A stretch of DNA of 64,000 nt. It comes from Crocodylus rhombifer. Taxonomy: Eukaryota; Chordata; Crocodylia; Crocodylidae. The position numbers and the translations under genes were made by a program. The DNA is taken from the NCBI GenBank assembly GCA_038503035.1, contig JAVSML010024626.1:62001-126000 (forward strand). The letters are read 5' to 3'. Shown here piece after piece: positions 1 to 11,640 of this stretch (position 1 is its first letter; the number at the start of each line of letters is the position of its first letter). Below the pieces are notes generated by a model that worked only from the letters and a program-made list of their open reading frames with translations, was not told the DNA's origin and did no database searches.

Positions 1-738
1 CTGAAAGCAAAGCACTAATTGGCTTGTTTCTTTCATGTCTGTAAGCAGCCATCATCTTTAGGTGTCAAATGCAACAATCCTTATCATACAGCAAACTAAA
101 AGTTTACCTATTTCTTTCCTAATAGACAAATCAATCCATAAAGGCATATCTATAGAAAGTAAGAATGATTGCTTAAACAAGATGAACATGAAAACAAGCT
201 GAACATGAAGTAAATCATTTTTTTATGCAAAAAACTTTAACACAGCAAAGAATACTTAAAGTTTCATATTAAAAAAAATAATAATGCAAAAGGAAATGTA
301 GAAGCCAAACCTGCTAAGATGGAGGATGGAAAATTCACAGACAGGTTAAGTTTTAGGAAGACGGCAAGATTCAGTCAGCAACTCATCTAATATACCTCAG
401 TGACCACCTGCCATACACAATACAAATAAGTGCTGCTGCTTTATCCCTGCAGCTTGATCAAGAGCATATCCCAGGTATCACCTCATTTTCCCTTCCTTAC
501 CTACCAGTAAGGACAGCAAAGCAAAAGGAATAATAAACCAGTGGTTCCCTGACTAGGGGTCACGAGCCCCATGGAGAATCTAATTCTCCCAAGCTCATAA
601 TTAACTGTGGGCACACAGTTATCAAGGCGAGAGAGACTTACACCTGAAGAAGGGTGTTTATGCCTGAAAGCTTGCAAAGAACTTTTTTCCAACTATTTAG
701 TTGGTTTAATAAAAGACAGCACATTTACCCAAAGAACC
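1..738 (-). other. PGAP1 intron 2, unique AT-rich sequence
   Basis: No exon, repeat family or RNA gene is recognised here. PGAP1 exon 3 should lie further left, outside the window. Confidence 0.5.
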
Positions 739-746
739 CTGTTTAC

Positions 747-2032
747 TAGAGGTGCACCGACAGAGATTCTGGGGGACGATACTAATAGCCAATATTTCAT
801 AGATTTCATAGACATTAGGGCTGGAAGGGACCTCGGGAGATCGTCAAGTCCAACCCCCTGCCCAAAGGGCAGGAAGTCAGCTGGGGTCATAGGATCCCAG
901 CAAGATAAGCATCCAATTTACTCTTGAAGGTGTTCAATGTAGGTGCTTGAACCACCTCTGCTGGCAGACTGTTCCAGACCTTGGGGGCTCGGACAGTAAA
1001 GAAATTCTTCCTTACGTCCAGCCTTAAGGAGGCATATTGGGTGATACTGATCTGATATCCACTACAGTTGCCTCCAGCTGGTAAGTCCATTGTGGTGGAA
1101 GGGGAAGAGGGAAGGAAGGAAGGAGCATGGGGAGGCAGATCAATGCTCCCCGCCCCCCTCCCCACAGTGAGGAAGCGGGCAGGGGTAGGTGCTGCCCAGA
1201 CAGGGTGGGGAGCGGAGCTGCCACTTGTGGGGTGGGGGTAGCTCCCACTGCTGCTTCTACTCCGGGAGGGTAAGAGGGGGCATGTACCCCTGGATCTGTG
1301 TGGTGCAGGCTGCAGCTGTGGGGTGGAACCGAAGTCAGCGCTGCACAGGGCTTTTCTTGCTGAGGGCTGGTGCTGGGCAGGGGCTGCAGCCACCCCAGAT
1401 TTCACTGCAGCTCTGCTCCCAGCCCCACACTACCACCTGCTGCCCAGCCCAGCTGCAGCTTTTCCCAGCACTTGGGTGGAGGTGGGGCATTCAGCCAGGG
1501 CTGTGCCAGGCAGCAGGCAGTGGCACAAGGCTGGGAGTGGAGCTGAGGTGAAATCTGGGGTGGCTGCAGCCTCCTCCCAGCACTGCCAGTGCCTGCTCCA
1601 ACCCCTGCTCCCTGTGAGAAGAGCTGTGCAGCACCAGCTCTGGCTCCATCCCGCAGTTGCAGCCTACCCTGCCTCACACAGATCTGGTGGCACTCCCCAC
1701 CCGAACCTTCCTGGGGTGCAAGCAGCAGCAGGAGCCACCCCCCTACCCCACAAGCTGTGCCTCCATCCTGTCCTCCCCACCCTGGCTGGGCAGCACCTAC
1801 CTCTGCCCCCTCCCTCACTGTGGGAGGTGTTGATCTGCCCCCCACCTCCAAATTACCAGCTGGAAAACAGCTCTCCACGCTGCTGGCTCTGCTCCACGAT
1901 GTACTGCAGGTGCACACAGCACAAGAATTTATCTGCCAAATTATTGGCCCCATAAGGCCAATATCCAATATAGACCATTTTCTTTATATTGATACGAATC
2001 TGATATCGGACTGATGTATTGGTGCACCTCTA
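747..2032. mobile_element. Foldback hAT-like element with long palindromic arms
   Basis: The element starts tagaggtgcacc at 747 and ends with the inverted copy ggtgcacctcta at 2032. It is flanked by a decayed 8-bp duplication (739-746 and 2033-2040, 6 of 8 matching). The two halves are inverted copies of each other almost to the centre near 1480. For example ggctgcagccaccccagatt at about 1382 reappears inverted near 1575-1555, and ggtaggtgctgcccag at about 1183 reappears inverted near 1800. The left arm is longer because a CR1 fragment (about 796-1040) was inserted in it. All open frames here are composition artefacts. Confidence 0.75.
796..1040 (-). mobile_element. CR1 LINE 3'-end fragment
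   Basis: The plus strand reads attagggctggaagggacct, then a segment whose minus-strand translation is KNFFTVRAPKVWNSLPAEVV ... [16 protein letters not shown], the C-terminus of CR1 ORF2. It is 5'-truncated, antisense to the window, and nested in the left arm of the foldback element. The closest sibling in the window is at 12945-13105. Confidence 0.85.
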
Positions 2033-2040
2033 TTGCTTAC

Positions 2041-3060
2041 CACATCTCAGGTATTCTGTGGTAAATACCCCTGTACCTGCAATTATCCTGTGTTAAATGA
2101 AAACTGAAGTTAGGGCAACATTGCCCAGTTTCATTCAGGTTTACTTTATACCATGGAGTAAAGTGGCCACAGAGACTAAAAATAAAGATTAAAATGAAGT
2201 GGAAGAGGCACAATCAAGTCCCTGTTTCTTATTAACTGTGGGCCTTGGGACAGTTACAGTGAAGCAGCTCAGATATGCAGTAAGTCCTTACCCCCACCCC
2301 TACACTTTTAATTGTAGGCACACAGATAATTACCACTACATGGAGGTGCATGAAGTTATCATTCTGCTAGTCAGTGAGTATAACAAAAAGATAATAATGC
2401 TGTTTTAGACGTTGATGCTAGAAATACTAGCATTGTTAGATTTTATTTAAAGTCTTTTGCAAACCCTGGCTCTGTGCAGCCTAAGTTTCAAATGCTGAGC
2501 TAGATAGGAAGCCCTTCAACGCTTATCCTGGTATATCCTTTCCACTCCTTTCTTTTCTCAAATTTTGAACCTTGCAGGGACAAATCTTCTCTCTCAAGAT
2601 CTCATACATAATATATCTGCCCTGCCCATCCTTGGCTGCTATTAAGCATGGCTTTCACACTGTAGCGCTCCTAGCAAGTTTCCATGGAGACAAGAAAATA
2701 GAGCGGGAACTACTATCAATAGTGGCTGCAAATACTGTTATTAGAGACTACAGATGAGGATGACGGGTTGGCAAGAGAGGAAATTTATCTGCAGTTTGGA
2801 GATTACTACAGCTCTGGAAGGTAAAATAAAGGCTCTAAGGAAAAGTTGTCCTACAGAAAAAGAATCCATCTGGAATCAAACCGCCAGTTTCTCCTAGGGT
2901 ACAATAGTCTGATATCTCAATCTTGCCATATCTTCATTAATCCCTAGAAATAGCTTCTGAGTGTAGAGATTCACAAATCCAATATCCTCAGTAAGCCCCA
3001 ATGAAAGAGATAAACCACCATATCTAAAAAAAAAATCAAAAAAAAAAAATCACACTTTAC
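2041..3060. other. PGAP1 intron 2, no recognised feature
   Basis: I see AT-rich unique-looking sequence with two A-runs near 3027-3050. No exon with family similarity was found on either strand. Confidence 0.4.
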
Positions 3061-3069
3061 ATGTTCAAG

Positions 3070-4180
3070 GCACTGACCACAGAATTTCATCAAGTTATGC
3101 CTGTACTAAGCTCAACAATGTTCATCTGACTCAAGCATATATTGCAGAAAGGCATCCAGTCTCAATCTGGAGAGGGAGAGCATGAGCTCCAATTACCTCC
3201 TCTGGTAGATTGTACCACTAGATAATCCAACCTGTATGTAAAATAACTATGTGTTAAATATTTATGACTAATTTACAGGTATGTTTCTCTTTTCCAAATT
3301 CTTCTCACTATGCTTTGCTAGATTGAGGAAATTATTCCTGGTATTCTCTCTTCATGATTACACTGTATAAGAACCCTGAAGTCTACTCCTGACTTCTTAT
3401 AATCTAGTAGATTGAACTCCTGTTTTTTATTATGATAATTTTACAGCTCTCAAAGTCACTTTTTGTGGCGTTTCTCTGCACATTCTCCAATTTTCAATAT
3501 CCTTTATAAAACGTGTATGCTGGATCACTACCTATTGAGTTATATTTGCCAGATTGGGAGTTGTAACATACAGCCCACAGAACCACTGAATCCAGCCTGC
3601 TAAACTGTGGGGTTCTGGTAGCAGGGTACTTCTTCTCACCTCCCAGGCTGTAGCACATGTGCAGCTTCCAGCTGCGCAGCCTCAGATCAGACAGAAGCCC
3701 CTGTCACCAATGCACTGCTGAAGCCCGCCAGCCTGCGCTGGACTGGAGCTAGATTGTTCTGGCCCATGGCTTGGGAAAGCTGCCGAGTCACTGTGCCAAA
3801 GCATCATATAAGGAGTTCATGTTCAGCTGCTGGCCCACTAAATCCTTTTCAGTCACTACCAGCCAGGTCTCTAATCCTATAGTTATGATCTGCTTTTCAT
3901 ATTCTTAGAGATATATGACCTTGCATTTGGCTTCAATAAAGCACATTGTTTAAAAGAGCCCAGATTACCAAATTGTCTGTATGACCGTACTGTCACACCA
4001 CTCATTGTTATCTACAAACTTTATTAGCAGATATTTTAATATTAGTTGCTACTAAGTTGATAAAAGAAAAGGGCCTAAAAGTATCTCCATTTGATTTCCC
4101 ACTGATGCTATTTTGAAATCTGTCAATTAGTTCATTTTAAATCAATTTTAAATGTGTTTTTACTGATATCCTTAATGTTC
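3070..4180 (-). mobile_element. Old CR1/L3-type LINE, split by a hAT fragment
   Basis: Read antisense, 3070-3540 and 3850-4180 resemble the 3' half of an ancient CR1/L3 LINE. Landmarks are cagtctcaatctggagaggg, acctcctctggtagattgta, tttctctgcacattctcc, and later ttatctacaaactttattag. The copy is heavily diverged. The interval 3555-3840 breaks it and resembles the hAT MITE at 62341-62729. Confidence 0.5.
3555..3840. mobile_element. hAT-type MITE remnant
   Basis: It contains ggcccatggcttgggaaagc and gtaacatacagcccac, which parallel ggcctgtggcttgttaaaga and caacatacagccttcagg in the copy at 62341-62729. The ends are degraded and no clean target-site duplication is visible. Confidence 0.5.
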
Positions 4181-6311
4181 ACGTAAACAGCTAAAAAGCT
4201 TGTCCTGATTTTACAGATGGGAAGCTGTGGTATAAGGAATAAATGATTTACAACAATCACAAAGCAAGTCGGGATCAGACACAAAATAAGAACTCAAGAA
4301 CATACTACTACCAACTCTGGAATAATTAATTTCACCTCACACCAGATCCTCCCTCCTCCAGCAAGTCTCTGTATATTTTGTACATTTAAAAAAGTAATTT
4401 TAATCCTCATGAGACTTGCCAAATTAACAAGTATCCTCAGTTTATCCAAATAACAAGCATAGAAAAAGTAGCAACACTGCTCTGCTAAACTGGACATACT
4501 TTAAAATAAACAAATGAAGTGGAAGTAGCAGCATATAATCTTGCTCAGAGCCCGCAACGTCTTCTACAGCAAGTACTTTTATCTACCAATATACAGTCTA
4601 GAATACAAAGCTATAAGTACAATGAGGGAGAATCGCCAATTAAACCAGAGAGGTAACATTTATTTAGTTTTAACAAGGAGCTTGAAAGATGAATTTTTAT
4701 GATCAATAACTGTGATCTCTCTAAACCAACTCTTCAAAGCACTAAAGAGAAAATACTAAGGGTCCTGATTTTAAGTTGTACATTATAAATGGTGTTCCTC
4801 CTCAAATGATATTTTTTTAAATTTCCCTTTGACTCCTGGTGAGCATATTCAAAGGCATTCCACTGCCCTATACTTATGTACTGCTGTGTATTCAGAAATA
4901 TGATTAATTCACAGACATTTGCAGTACGTACTTTAAACATAATAAGAAATGTCCGTATCTTTTCTGCAATTATTATTTCAATCTTCTCTAGCCACGATTG
5001 TCCACAAGTGCCATTTGTTTTCTAAAACTAAAATTATATAATATTTGACTGTGTCTTCTGCTCATAACTAAGCACATATGATCTCAAACTAAGAAGTTAA
5101 AGAAGTTAAGAACTGCAGATCAAAACATCAGCATAATTTATTCATAAACTGAATGCAGAAGTCATCCTAAATTTGTATTTACTTCTTTAAAAGAAGGATT
5201 TGACTAACAAACTGGTTTCAGGAAGAAGGACATACTACTTGTACACAAATAAAATTTTGCCATCACCATAAGTTTGAATAGTTCGGGTTCAAACCACATT
5301 TTGTAAAACAAGAGTAACATTTTAAATGAAGACTACCCCAACAGTAATGCTGTTTTTATGCTTCATTTTTATTAGTCAATGCTGGTAAAGCACTTTCAAG
5401 AATAACACATAATTTTTAAATATTATATCTGTACAGAAAAGTGATGGTATCTTAAACATATTTATTTCATTTGAGAATTAGAAGCATAGCAGGAAATAAT
5501 GAATTACACCAAGTAGAAAAACAGGCTACACAAACACTGGAACACCCATGAACTAAAACACAGCAGAGGATACTGAAACTGCTTTCATAAACAGGTGAGG
5601 GAGAATTTTTATTTCTAAGGTGTTTGAGACTGAATTTGATATCACAAATGTGTCAGAATTGTACAGTAGCTAGTTTAGTTTATTAACCCTTCTTTGCAGC
5701 CATGGCACAATGCTGTCACAACACAGCTTATGGATTCCTCTTGCATATATGAGCAAACTTAGAGCAGTTAGAGTGACCCAGACAGAAATCACAGAGTTAA
5801 TTAGTTCTGGGAGTTCAAGTGCCTCTTAGATTATGTTCAGTATAGTAAAAATAAGGCCCACAATTAAACATGGATGCCCATTTGTGGTAGCAACGGAAGC
5901 TCTGATTTAATAAAGGCAAAAGTTTTTTTTTTACCTTTTGTCCTCCTGCACTGGCCTGAAAACATTCATACCATGCTTCCATCCATGGGATAGCAATGAT
6001 GACTTATGAGTCTCCTTTCTGCAAATACCAGTAAGTCCTACTACATGTAAATATCTCAGACTGGATTCTCAACTAGTGCACATCAGCTGACTTCAACTAA
6101 GCTATAACAACCAAAAATTCAGTCTTTTCATTCCTTGGTGGTGCAAGTCAGGAACGTGCAAATCCTGTCAGCACAAATCCTAAAGCACTGAGGCTTATGG
6201 ATACGTTTACTGGATTCCTTTGGTAACGTATCAAAGACACAAACCTTTCCCGTCTTCAGCTAACAAAAATAACATTGTACAGATTTCAATATTTGCTTAT
6301 TATATTCTTAC
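4181..6311 (-). other. PGAP1 intron 2, AT-rich, no recognised feature
   Basis: The sequence is AT-rich with no family-level similarity that I can name. PGAP1 exon 3 was looked for by its expected residues and not found. Confidence 0.5.
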
Positions 6312-6465
6312 CTTGTTTGTAACTCCCAGCATTGCCAGGAAGGAAGAGAACTGGAATCCCTGTCAGCAGCAAATTTTTGTTTTCTTCAGCATAATTTCCT
6401 TCCCCATACAGATAGAGCTCATAAGCTGGATAGCGTCTGGATATTTTCTTAGGTAGTTTTATTTT
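6312..6465 (-). CDS. PGAP1: PGAP1 coding exon 2
   Basis: This exon has 154 nt (51 codons plus 1 nt). The acceptor is ...TGTCACAG before 6465 and the donor is GTAAGA after 6312. It joins exon 1 in phase 0, so the junction reads EYL|KIKLPKK. It encodes the start of the luminal hydrolase region with [20 protein letters not shown] and [18 protein letters not shown], and ends in phase 1. The third PGAP1 exon was not found in the remaining 6.3 kb, so intron 2 must run past the left edge. Confidence 0.95.
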
Positions 6466-9400
6466 CTGTGACAAAAAAAATAGACGATTACTGAAGATAA
6501 ATCTTTCTTTTAGTCTCTAATGACACATTTTGTTTTCTTTGTCATTACCCAGTTGCACTTTAGGGCCCCATCCAGACAAGTGTTGCCGTGCAATAAGTCA
6601 GGCTGCAGACACATCTGCAATGCTACATACCACATGTTTGGGAGTTCCCTGTACTACCGGGGGGGGGGCAGGAGGTTGACCCCTGGATATCCAGGGGTCA
6701 ACCCACAGAAAAAGTGTGCTTTACTTAAAACTGGAGCCAGGCCAACCGGAGCCACGCTTCAGCTGCCAGCCAGGTTCCAAGCGGCAGGATTGCCACTACT
6801 ATGGCTCCAGGAGGCTCCCAGGTAAGGCTGCTGGGGCCAGCCCAGTGCTGGTCCCAGCCTCCTTACCCCACTTGGGGTAACCTGTCACATGCGAGAGGGC
6901 GTGTGGCACTGATGTTCCCCTGGGACAACTAGTGACAGCACAAGGTGCACCACTGCTAGCTGTGCCCAGAAGCCAAACTTCCACACTCAAGTGGATGTGG
7001 CCCAGGAGTCCAATAACATGCAATTTAAGCACCTTAAGAGTCATTATTTTGATTCCACAATGTTTGTTTAGTTTAGCTTGGAGGGGTGGGGGCAACTGAA
7101 GGGGGACCGCTAATGTATGTATACAAATACTTTAGCTTTTTATTAGTGTTTTAGCATTAGAAGACCAAGCGCATATGTTGTTACAATCCCCCAAATGGGG
7201 ACTGCTAAAAGAACCTATACAAAGTTATTACAGATGAACAAAAAAGTGAAGTTTATTTTTAAGTTAGATGTAATCACTCAAAAAATCTGAAGGTAAGTCT
7301 AGGACCAGTAGCTAGATAATAAAAATCTAATCAAATTTCGAACTATGTGCATCCCGCGCTCCCAATCATGGAGCTGCTGACAGACTGAGATCAACTGTCA
7401 GAGGCTCCACAACTGATTGGTTGGTGATCACTGGTTAAGATAAATAAGCAAGATAACAGAAAATATTACGATAGTATAAATAGTAAACCTTTATTTAATT
7501 TTTCTAGGGGATAATTCGCCATTACAATTTAATTCACCCACGGCCCAGTTCCCACCAGTCCCCTTTAACCATCCCACCCAATTACCAGCTCCAGATAATT
7601 TGTCACTACTGAATAATTTACAATTACCTGCATTTCCCTTGGAGTGGCAAATTAACAAGAAGTTACTGTAAATCAATAAGACATCTCACCAAAAAGAGTA
7701 CATTCAGTTCTGATCACTTCTCAAGAAAGTGATAGAACAGTTAGACAAAGTGCAGAGGCAGTTCAAATGCAAACCATTACAAATCATCTAAACTGGTGGT
7801 GCTGAACCACTGGTCCGCAAGGCAGATCTGGGGCACTAAATCACACCCATGGTCTGAACACTTATAGCAGGTGTAAGCAAAATATGGCCAGCTGGCTAGC
7901 TCCAGCCTGTCAACTGAGTTTATCTGGCCCATGGCTAGGCGGCATAGGAAGTGGCATGGCATGACAGACCCTGGATGAACCACGCTCAGACCACAGCTTC
8001 TGCAGACAGATGGTGCTGGGAGTAGCTTCAGCCTCTGATGGTGCTGCAGGGGATGCTGGGCAAGATCTGCCCAGCCCACCTGCTCGTCCAGTGCTAGAGA
8101 TGGAATCTGGCCCCAGAGATTAAGTCTGGCCACAAAGGCCCCAAGCAAGCTCTGTTCAGGCCCCAGTCCCTGGTGGCAGGCAGCACCTAGGGCATGTGGG
8201 GTGAGACTCCATCTCCCAGGTACCACAGGGGGTACTGGGCAATAGCAGCCCTGACCACCTGGCACCAGCAGAGCCCAAGGCCCAAGCACGGCTCACCAAG
8301 GGTCTGCCCTGTGGAGCAAGTCAGGCAGGGCTGCTTCCGTCCAGCACCCCCCATGGCACCAGTGAAGGCTAGAGCCAGAGCCTAAGTGCTGGCTGTCCGC
8401 ACTTTGCCCACAGGCCTCCATGCTATCCTGTTCCACCCTCAGGGCTCTTGGGAGTTGTGGGGTGGGTGTGTATTTGTGTGCATGCCAGGAGCCTTAATGG
8501 CAGGGCAGGACAGGACAGTGCGAAGGCCTGCAGCTAGGCTCTGTCCCCCATGGGCAAATGCTGGACCTGACTGGGAGCAGCTCCTTTGTGACGCCCCCTG
8601 TGCTCCACCAGCCCATGCTGTGCAGCCACGCTGTTCCTCTTCCCTGCCACTGGCAGCTGCCCAGACCATCTACCTGAAGTAGTAGATAACTGCCAGGTGT
8701 CTGCTACGTGCCCTGATCAGTGCTGGAAAGCAGAGACCCCTGAGACACAGCCAGTGTTGGGGGAAAGGGCCCTGCATGCTTGGCTTGACCCAGGCTAGCT
8801 TGGCCACGTGCTCCAGCTGCAGACACGGCCAGCAGGGGCCAGCTATGGGCTCTGGGGAACAGGCTCAGCTGCAGGTAGTGCATTCGCATGTGTGTACAAC
8901 CCTGAACTGCTCACCAAAACTAGTTAAGGGGCCCTTCAGCCCAAATAACTACCCACCCCTGCCCTACAGGATCCAGCCCAGGTTGGGTAGAATATCACTA
9001 ATTTAAGCCAGCAGTTAGCCACCTTTTCAAGCAGCGTACAAAACAACCTAGGCTCAAGTCCAAGGCAGGCTGGTGGTAAGACTGTCAGCTGCCACTGCTA
9101 CTTCTCTGCACCACCATGTTTCTCTACTAGCCCATCTACAGTGCAGAGAGAGCCTCCTGCTGCTGAAATGCTGCTAAAGTGCCTCAGCTGTGCACACCAG
9201 ATCCAATGGTTCCATGGGCCAGATCCAGTCTGCAGACTACAAGTGCCATTCCCTGAATCAAGCAACAGCACCATATAAACTCCTTCCTAGCCTGATCTAA
9301 TGTAGAACAAAATTGCCTAAACTACAAGACAGGCTATCTATCTTTAACTAATTAAGAACAGGTGAGAACCTGAGGTTAGTAAGCCTTTCTTCCAACAAAA

Positions 9401-11400
9401 GCATCCCTCCTAAAACTGAAGGCTGGAGAAGTCAAACCTATGGCCCAAGGGCTGAATCCAACCCATGGATCCCTGCCATGCAGACCCACAAGGGGACCCA
9501 TGCACACTGGACCAGCCATGAGGGTAGGATCTGGGATATGTGCCATGTGATGCCCACCCCAGCTGCTCCAGGACTGCTGCAGATGGGCATGTGCGGCACA
9601 GATTCTGGAGTCACTGGAATGGGCAATCCCTGTGGCTGGATGCATGTAGCATGGGTCTCGGGTCAGCCTGAGTGCCCTGCAGGCAGGCTGGGTCCCAGAC
9701 TGCCTGAAACGGGCACCATGTGTGACAGAGTTTCTAAAGCAGGCGTCACATGTGGCATAGTCCAGCCAGGGTGGGCACATTGTGCAGCATAGCACCCACT
9801 CTGGCAGGTCCAGGATTGTACTTTGCATCTCTTTTTGATACTTTGGGATCCACGTATGCTGTGCAGGTCCCAGACCAGCTGAAATGGGCACTGGAGCCAA
9901 TGTGCTAAAGAATGGGGGAAAGTATCTGTGGGCTGGATCTGGCCCACAGACTTGCCCCACACCACTCATCCAGCCTCATGGTAATGAGCCCTAACACTTA
10001 TGGCCAAATGGCACCATTCAGGAACAAGCAGGAAATCACTAAGAATAATGTCCAATTACATTTGTAACACCTTTTTCTTTTAGGGGTTAGCATCCTGCTA
10101 TTTTCCCAAAAGACCAGTGCATAATATATGAATGATTGTGCTTAAATGTTATGTGGTTGCAGGAAGGGGATTTAGTACACAGTACCTTTGGGAAGAGAAA
10201 GCAAGTTTTGAACAAAAAGCACAGTACAAGTAGTAAACATGCACACCTACACATCTGATCTACATCCAACAATTATGTCATCATATCGTATCTGAAGGGA
10301 GGAAGGGAAAGCTAGCTTATGCATATTTGAAGGGAATGGGCAATGCAAACCCAACGAAAGAGAGCTATCTTAAGCCGATTCAGTAATTCAATGAAATCCC
10401 TTACCAAACAAACCAACCCCCTCAAGGTATTGAGAAGTTACAGAAATTAAGATACTGTGCATTCCCCACATGAATGCTTTGCACCCTTCATTCTTTAAGG
10501 TCACAAGTCTCAACCAGGGTGCCATGGCACCCTGGGGTGCCTCGAGATGCTTCCAAGGGTGCCACACACCTTTAGCACTCTTAGGGGTTCAAGCACAATT
10601 AACAAGGAAAACCCTGAGACTTCAAACAGGAATCCACAGCACCAAAACCATCCTGCCCTGCTGCAGCCTTTCCAAGGTCTGCACAAGGGTGAGACTGCTA
10701 TATTATTTCCCGGTCCTCAAAACATGCAGAGTGGACATGAAGGGCTGGTGCTTCTGGAGGGTGGCACCGACAAGCACTGCTTTAAGGGGACACTTCCATG
10801 TGGCAGAGAACCTACTAGTATGGGGGTGGGGGGGGAGGTCAGGAAAAAAGAGGTCTAAAGTCTCTGAAGTTTGCTGCTCCTCAAAGTGCCAGACCTGAGG
10901 CGGACTGCCTGGCAGCGTTGGGCTGGGCTAACTTCATCCCACTGGGAAGGAGGGCTCACCCACCCTAAGAAACCCTCGACTCTTCGAAGTGACTAGGGGC
11001 ATGGGGGAGCGGGGTCCCCCCCACAAGGTCCCTCAGGCAGCCGGGAAACAGGTGCGCCCCTGCCCCGCCTCGCGCCTGGCTTCAAAGCGGCCTCCTCCGG
11101 TCACAGCCGTCCCTGGCGGCCCCACCTGTTACCGCCAGCGGCGGGGCGGGGCACCGGAGTCGCCGGCTCAGGCCGCCCCTTGGAAGGGAGCGGGAGCGGG
11201 ACCGGGACCAGCCCCCGCCCCCGCCCCCCAGCCGGCGCGGCGCTCACCAGGTACTCGGGGTACTCGTACATGTAGGTCATGCTGCACCGGTTCTCCTCGT
11301 ACAGGAGCAGCACGTCCCGCACCGCCAGCAGCACCAGCACCGCCAGCGCCCCATACAAGCCCAGCGCTGCCGCCCCGGGCCCGCGGCCCCCCAGCCCCAT
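6312..11400 (-). CDS. PGAP1: PGAP1, GPI inositol-deacylase, 5' part (two coding exons)
   Basis: PGAP1 is an endoplasmic reticulum membrane lipase-like enzyme that removes the acyl chain from the inositol of newly made GPI anchors, so that GPI-anchored proteins can leave the ER. The window holds only its first 102 codons, on two exons (11248-11400 and 6312-6465) split by a 4.8-kb intron. The encoded N-terminus has a hydrophobic membrane segment (about residues 11-33), then a luminal part with the family signatures [22 protein letters not shown] and [16 protein letters not shown], which leads into the alpha/beta-hydrolase domain. The catalytic serine motif lies in later exons outside the window. 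Recognition rests on remembered human PGAP1 sequence. The gene is transcribed toward the left edge, and its start lies in a CpG island. Confidence 0.95.
6545..7060. mobile_element. MITE-like inverted-repeat element with a central palindrome
   Basis: Sequence near 6563 (gggccccatccagacaagtg) has an inverted partner near 6990-6968 (gggccacatccacttgagtg read on the minus strand). The interior holds a 10-G run at 6659-6668 and a 30-bp perfect palindrome at 6674-6703 centred on GGATATCC. The terminus resembles that of the Harbinger-like MITE at 41908-43002. It lies in PGAP1 intron 1. Confidence 0.45.
7100..7780 (-). other. PGAP1 intron 1, no recognised feature
   Basis: Unique-looking sequence without exon or repeat signatures that I can name. 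Confidence 0.4.
7785..9968. mobile_element. Cluster of hAT-derived sequences
   Basis: The block has several hAT-type terminal signatures: tgtaagcaaaatatggccag (7873), ccatgggccagatccagtct (9213), gtcaaacctatggcccaagg (9433), and the inverted counterpart near 9920-9955 (ggatctggcccacagacttg). GC-rich sequence fills the interior. At least two elements are probably involved, but their limits and any duplications are unclear. Open frames here show no protein similarity that I recognise. Confidence 0.5.
9970..10492 (-). other. PGAP1 intron 1, no recognised feature
   Basis: I see no exon, repeat or regulatory element that can be supported here. Confidence 0.4.
10501..10779. mobile_element. hAT MITE with perfect 8-bp duplication
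   Basis: The element is flanked by identical ctttaagg copies at 10493-10500 and 10780-10787. It begins tcacaagtctcaaccagg and ends ggcaccgacaagcactg. A 22-bp perfect palindrome centred on CCATGG lies at 10514-10535. It sits in PGAP1 intron 1, close to the CpG island. Confidence 0.75.
11248..11400 (-). CDS. PGAP1: PGAP1 coding exon 1
   Basis: The 153-nt coding part gives 51 codons, from an ATG at 11400-11398 to a donor GTGAGC at 11247, ending in phase 0 after Y-P-E-Y-L. The start has G at -3 and G at +4, and follows a short GCC/GGC-rich run, as expected of a CpG-island first exon. The residues include a hydrophobic stretch ([16 protein letters not shown]) that should act as the signal anchor, followed by the conserved [16 protein letters not shown]. 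The first 10 residues are Gly/Ala-rich and differ from the human protein as I recall it, which is usual for this segment. Confidence 0.93.
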
Positions 11401-11640
11401 CGCCGCCGCCGCCGCACAAGCCCCTCACAGCGCCGCCGGCCGCACACGGGCGCGGGGGAGGAGCCACCCAGCGGGGCGGGGCGGGGCAGCCGCCATGTCG
11501 GAAAGGGCAGAGCGGGCGTGGCGCCGCCCGCCATGTTGGGAAGGTCGGACCAGGTTGAAGGGCTGGAGCGTTGCATCCCACCGCTTGCCGCCATGTTGCA
11601 AAGCGGTGAGCCGCTTTTCCGGGCGGGGCGCGCGGTATTG
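11401..11640 (-). promoter_or_regulatory. PGAP1: PGAP1 proximal promoter with three YY1-type motifs
   Basis: Just upstream of the PGAP1 start are three motifs of the CAANATGGCGGC type, all reading along the minus strand. The one at 11598-11587 matches fully, 11538-11527 has one mismatch (final C to G), and 11500-11489 has one mismatch. YY1 (or its relative REX1) binds this motif, which in many CpG-island promoters sits at or just after the transcription start. Spacings are about 38 and 60 bp. No TATA box is visible. The true start site cannot be set from sequence alone. Confidence 0.6.

Noticed and set aside
1189..2014. Overlapping open frames of 120-210 codons
   Set aside because: They lie in the palindromic GC-rich arms of a foldback element, and mirror-image frames occur on both strands. 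There is no recognisable domain.
1..6311. Search for PGAP1 exon 3
   Set aside because: No minus-strand segment with the expected continuation after GSYKQ was found.
8439..8682. Possible small protein on either strand near 8.5 kb
   Set aside because: Opposite-strand frames overlap in GC-rich hAT-derived sequence, and no splice or family evidence supports either.
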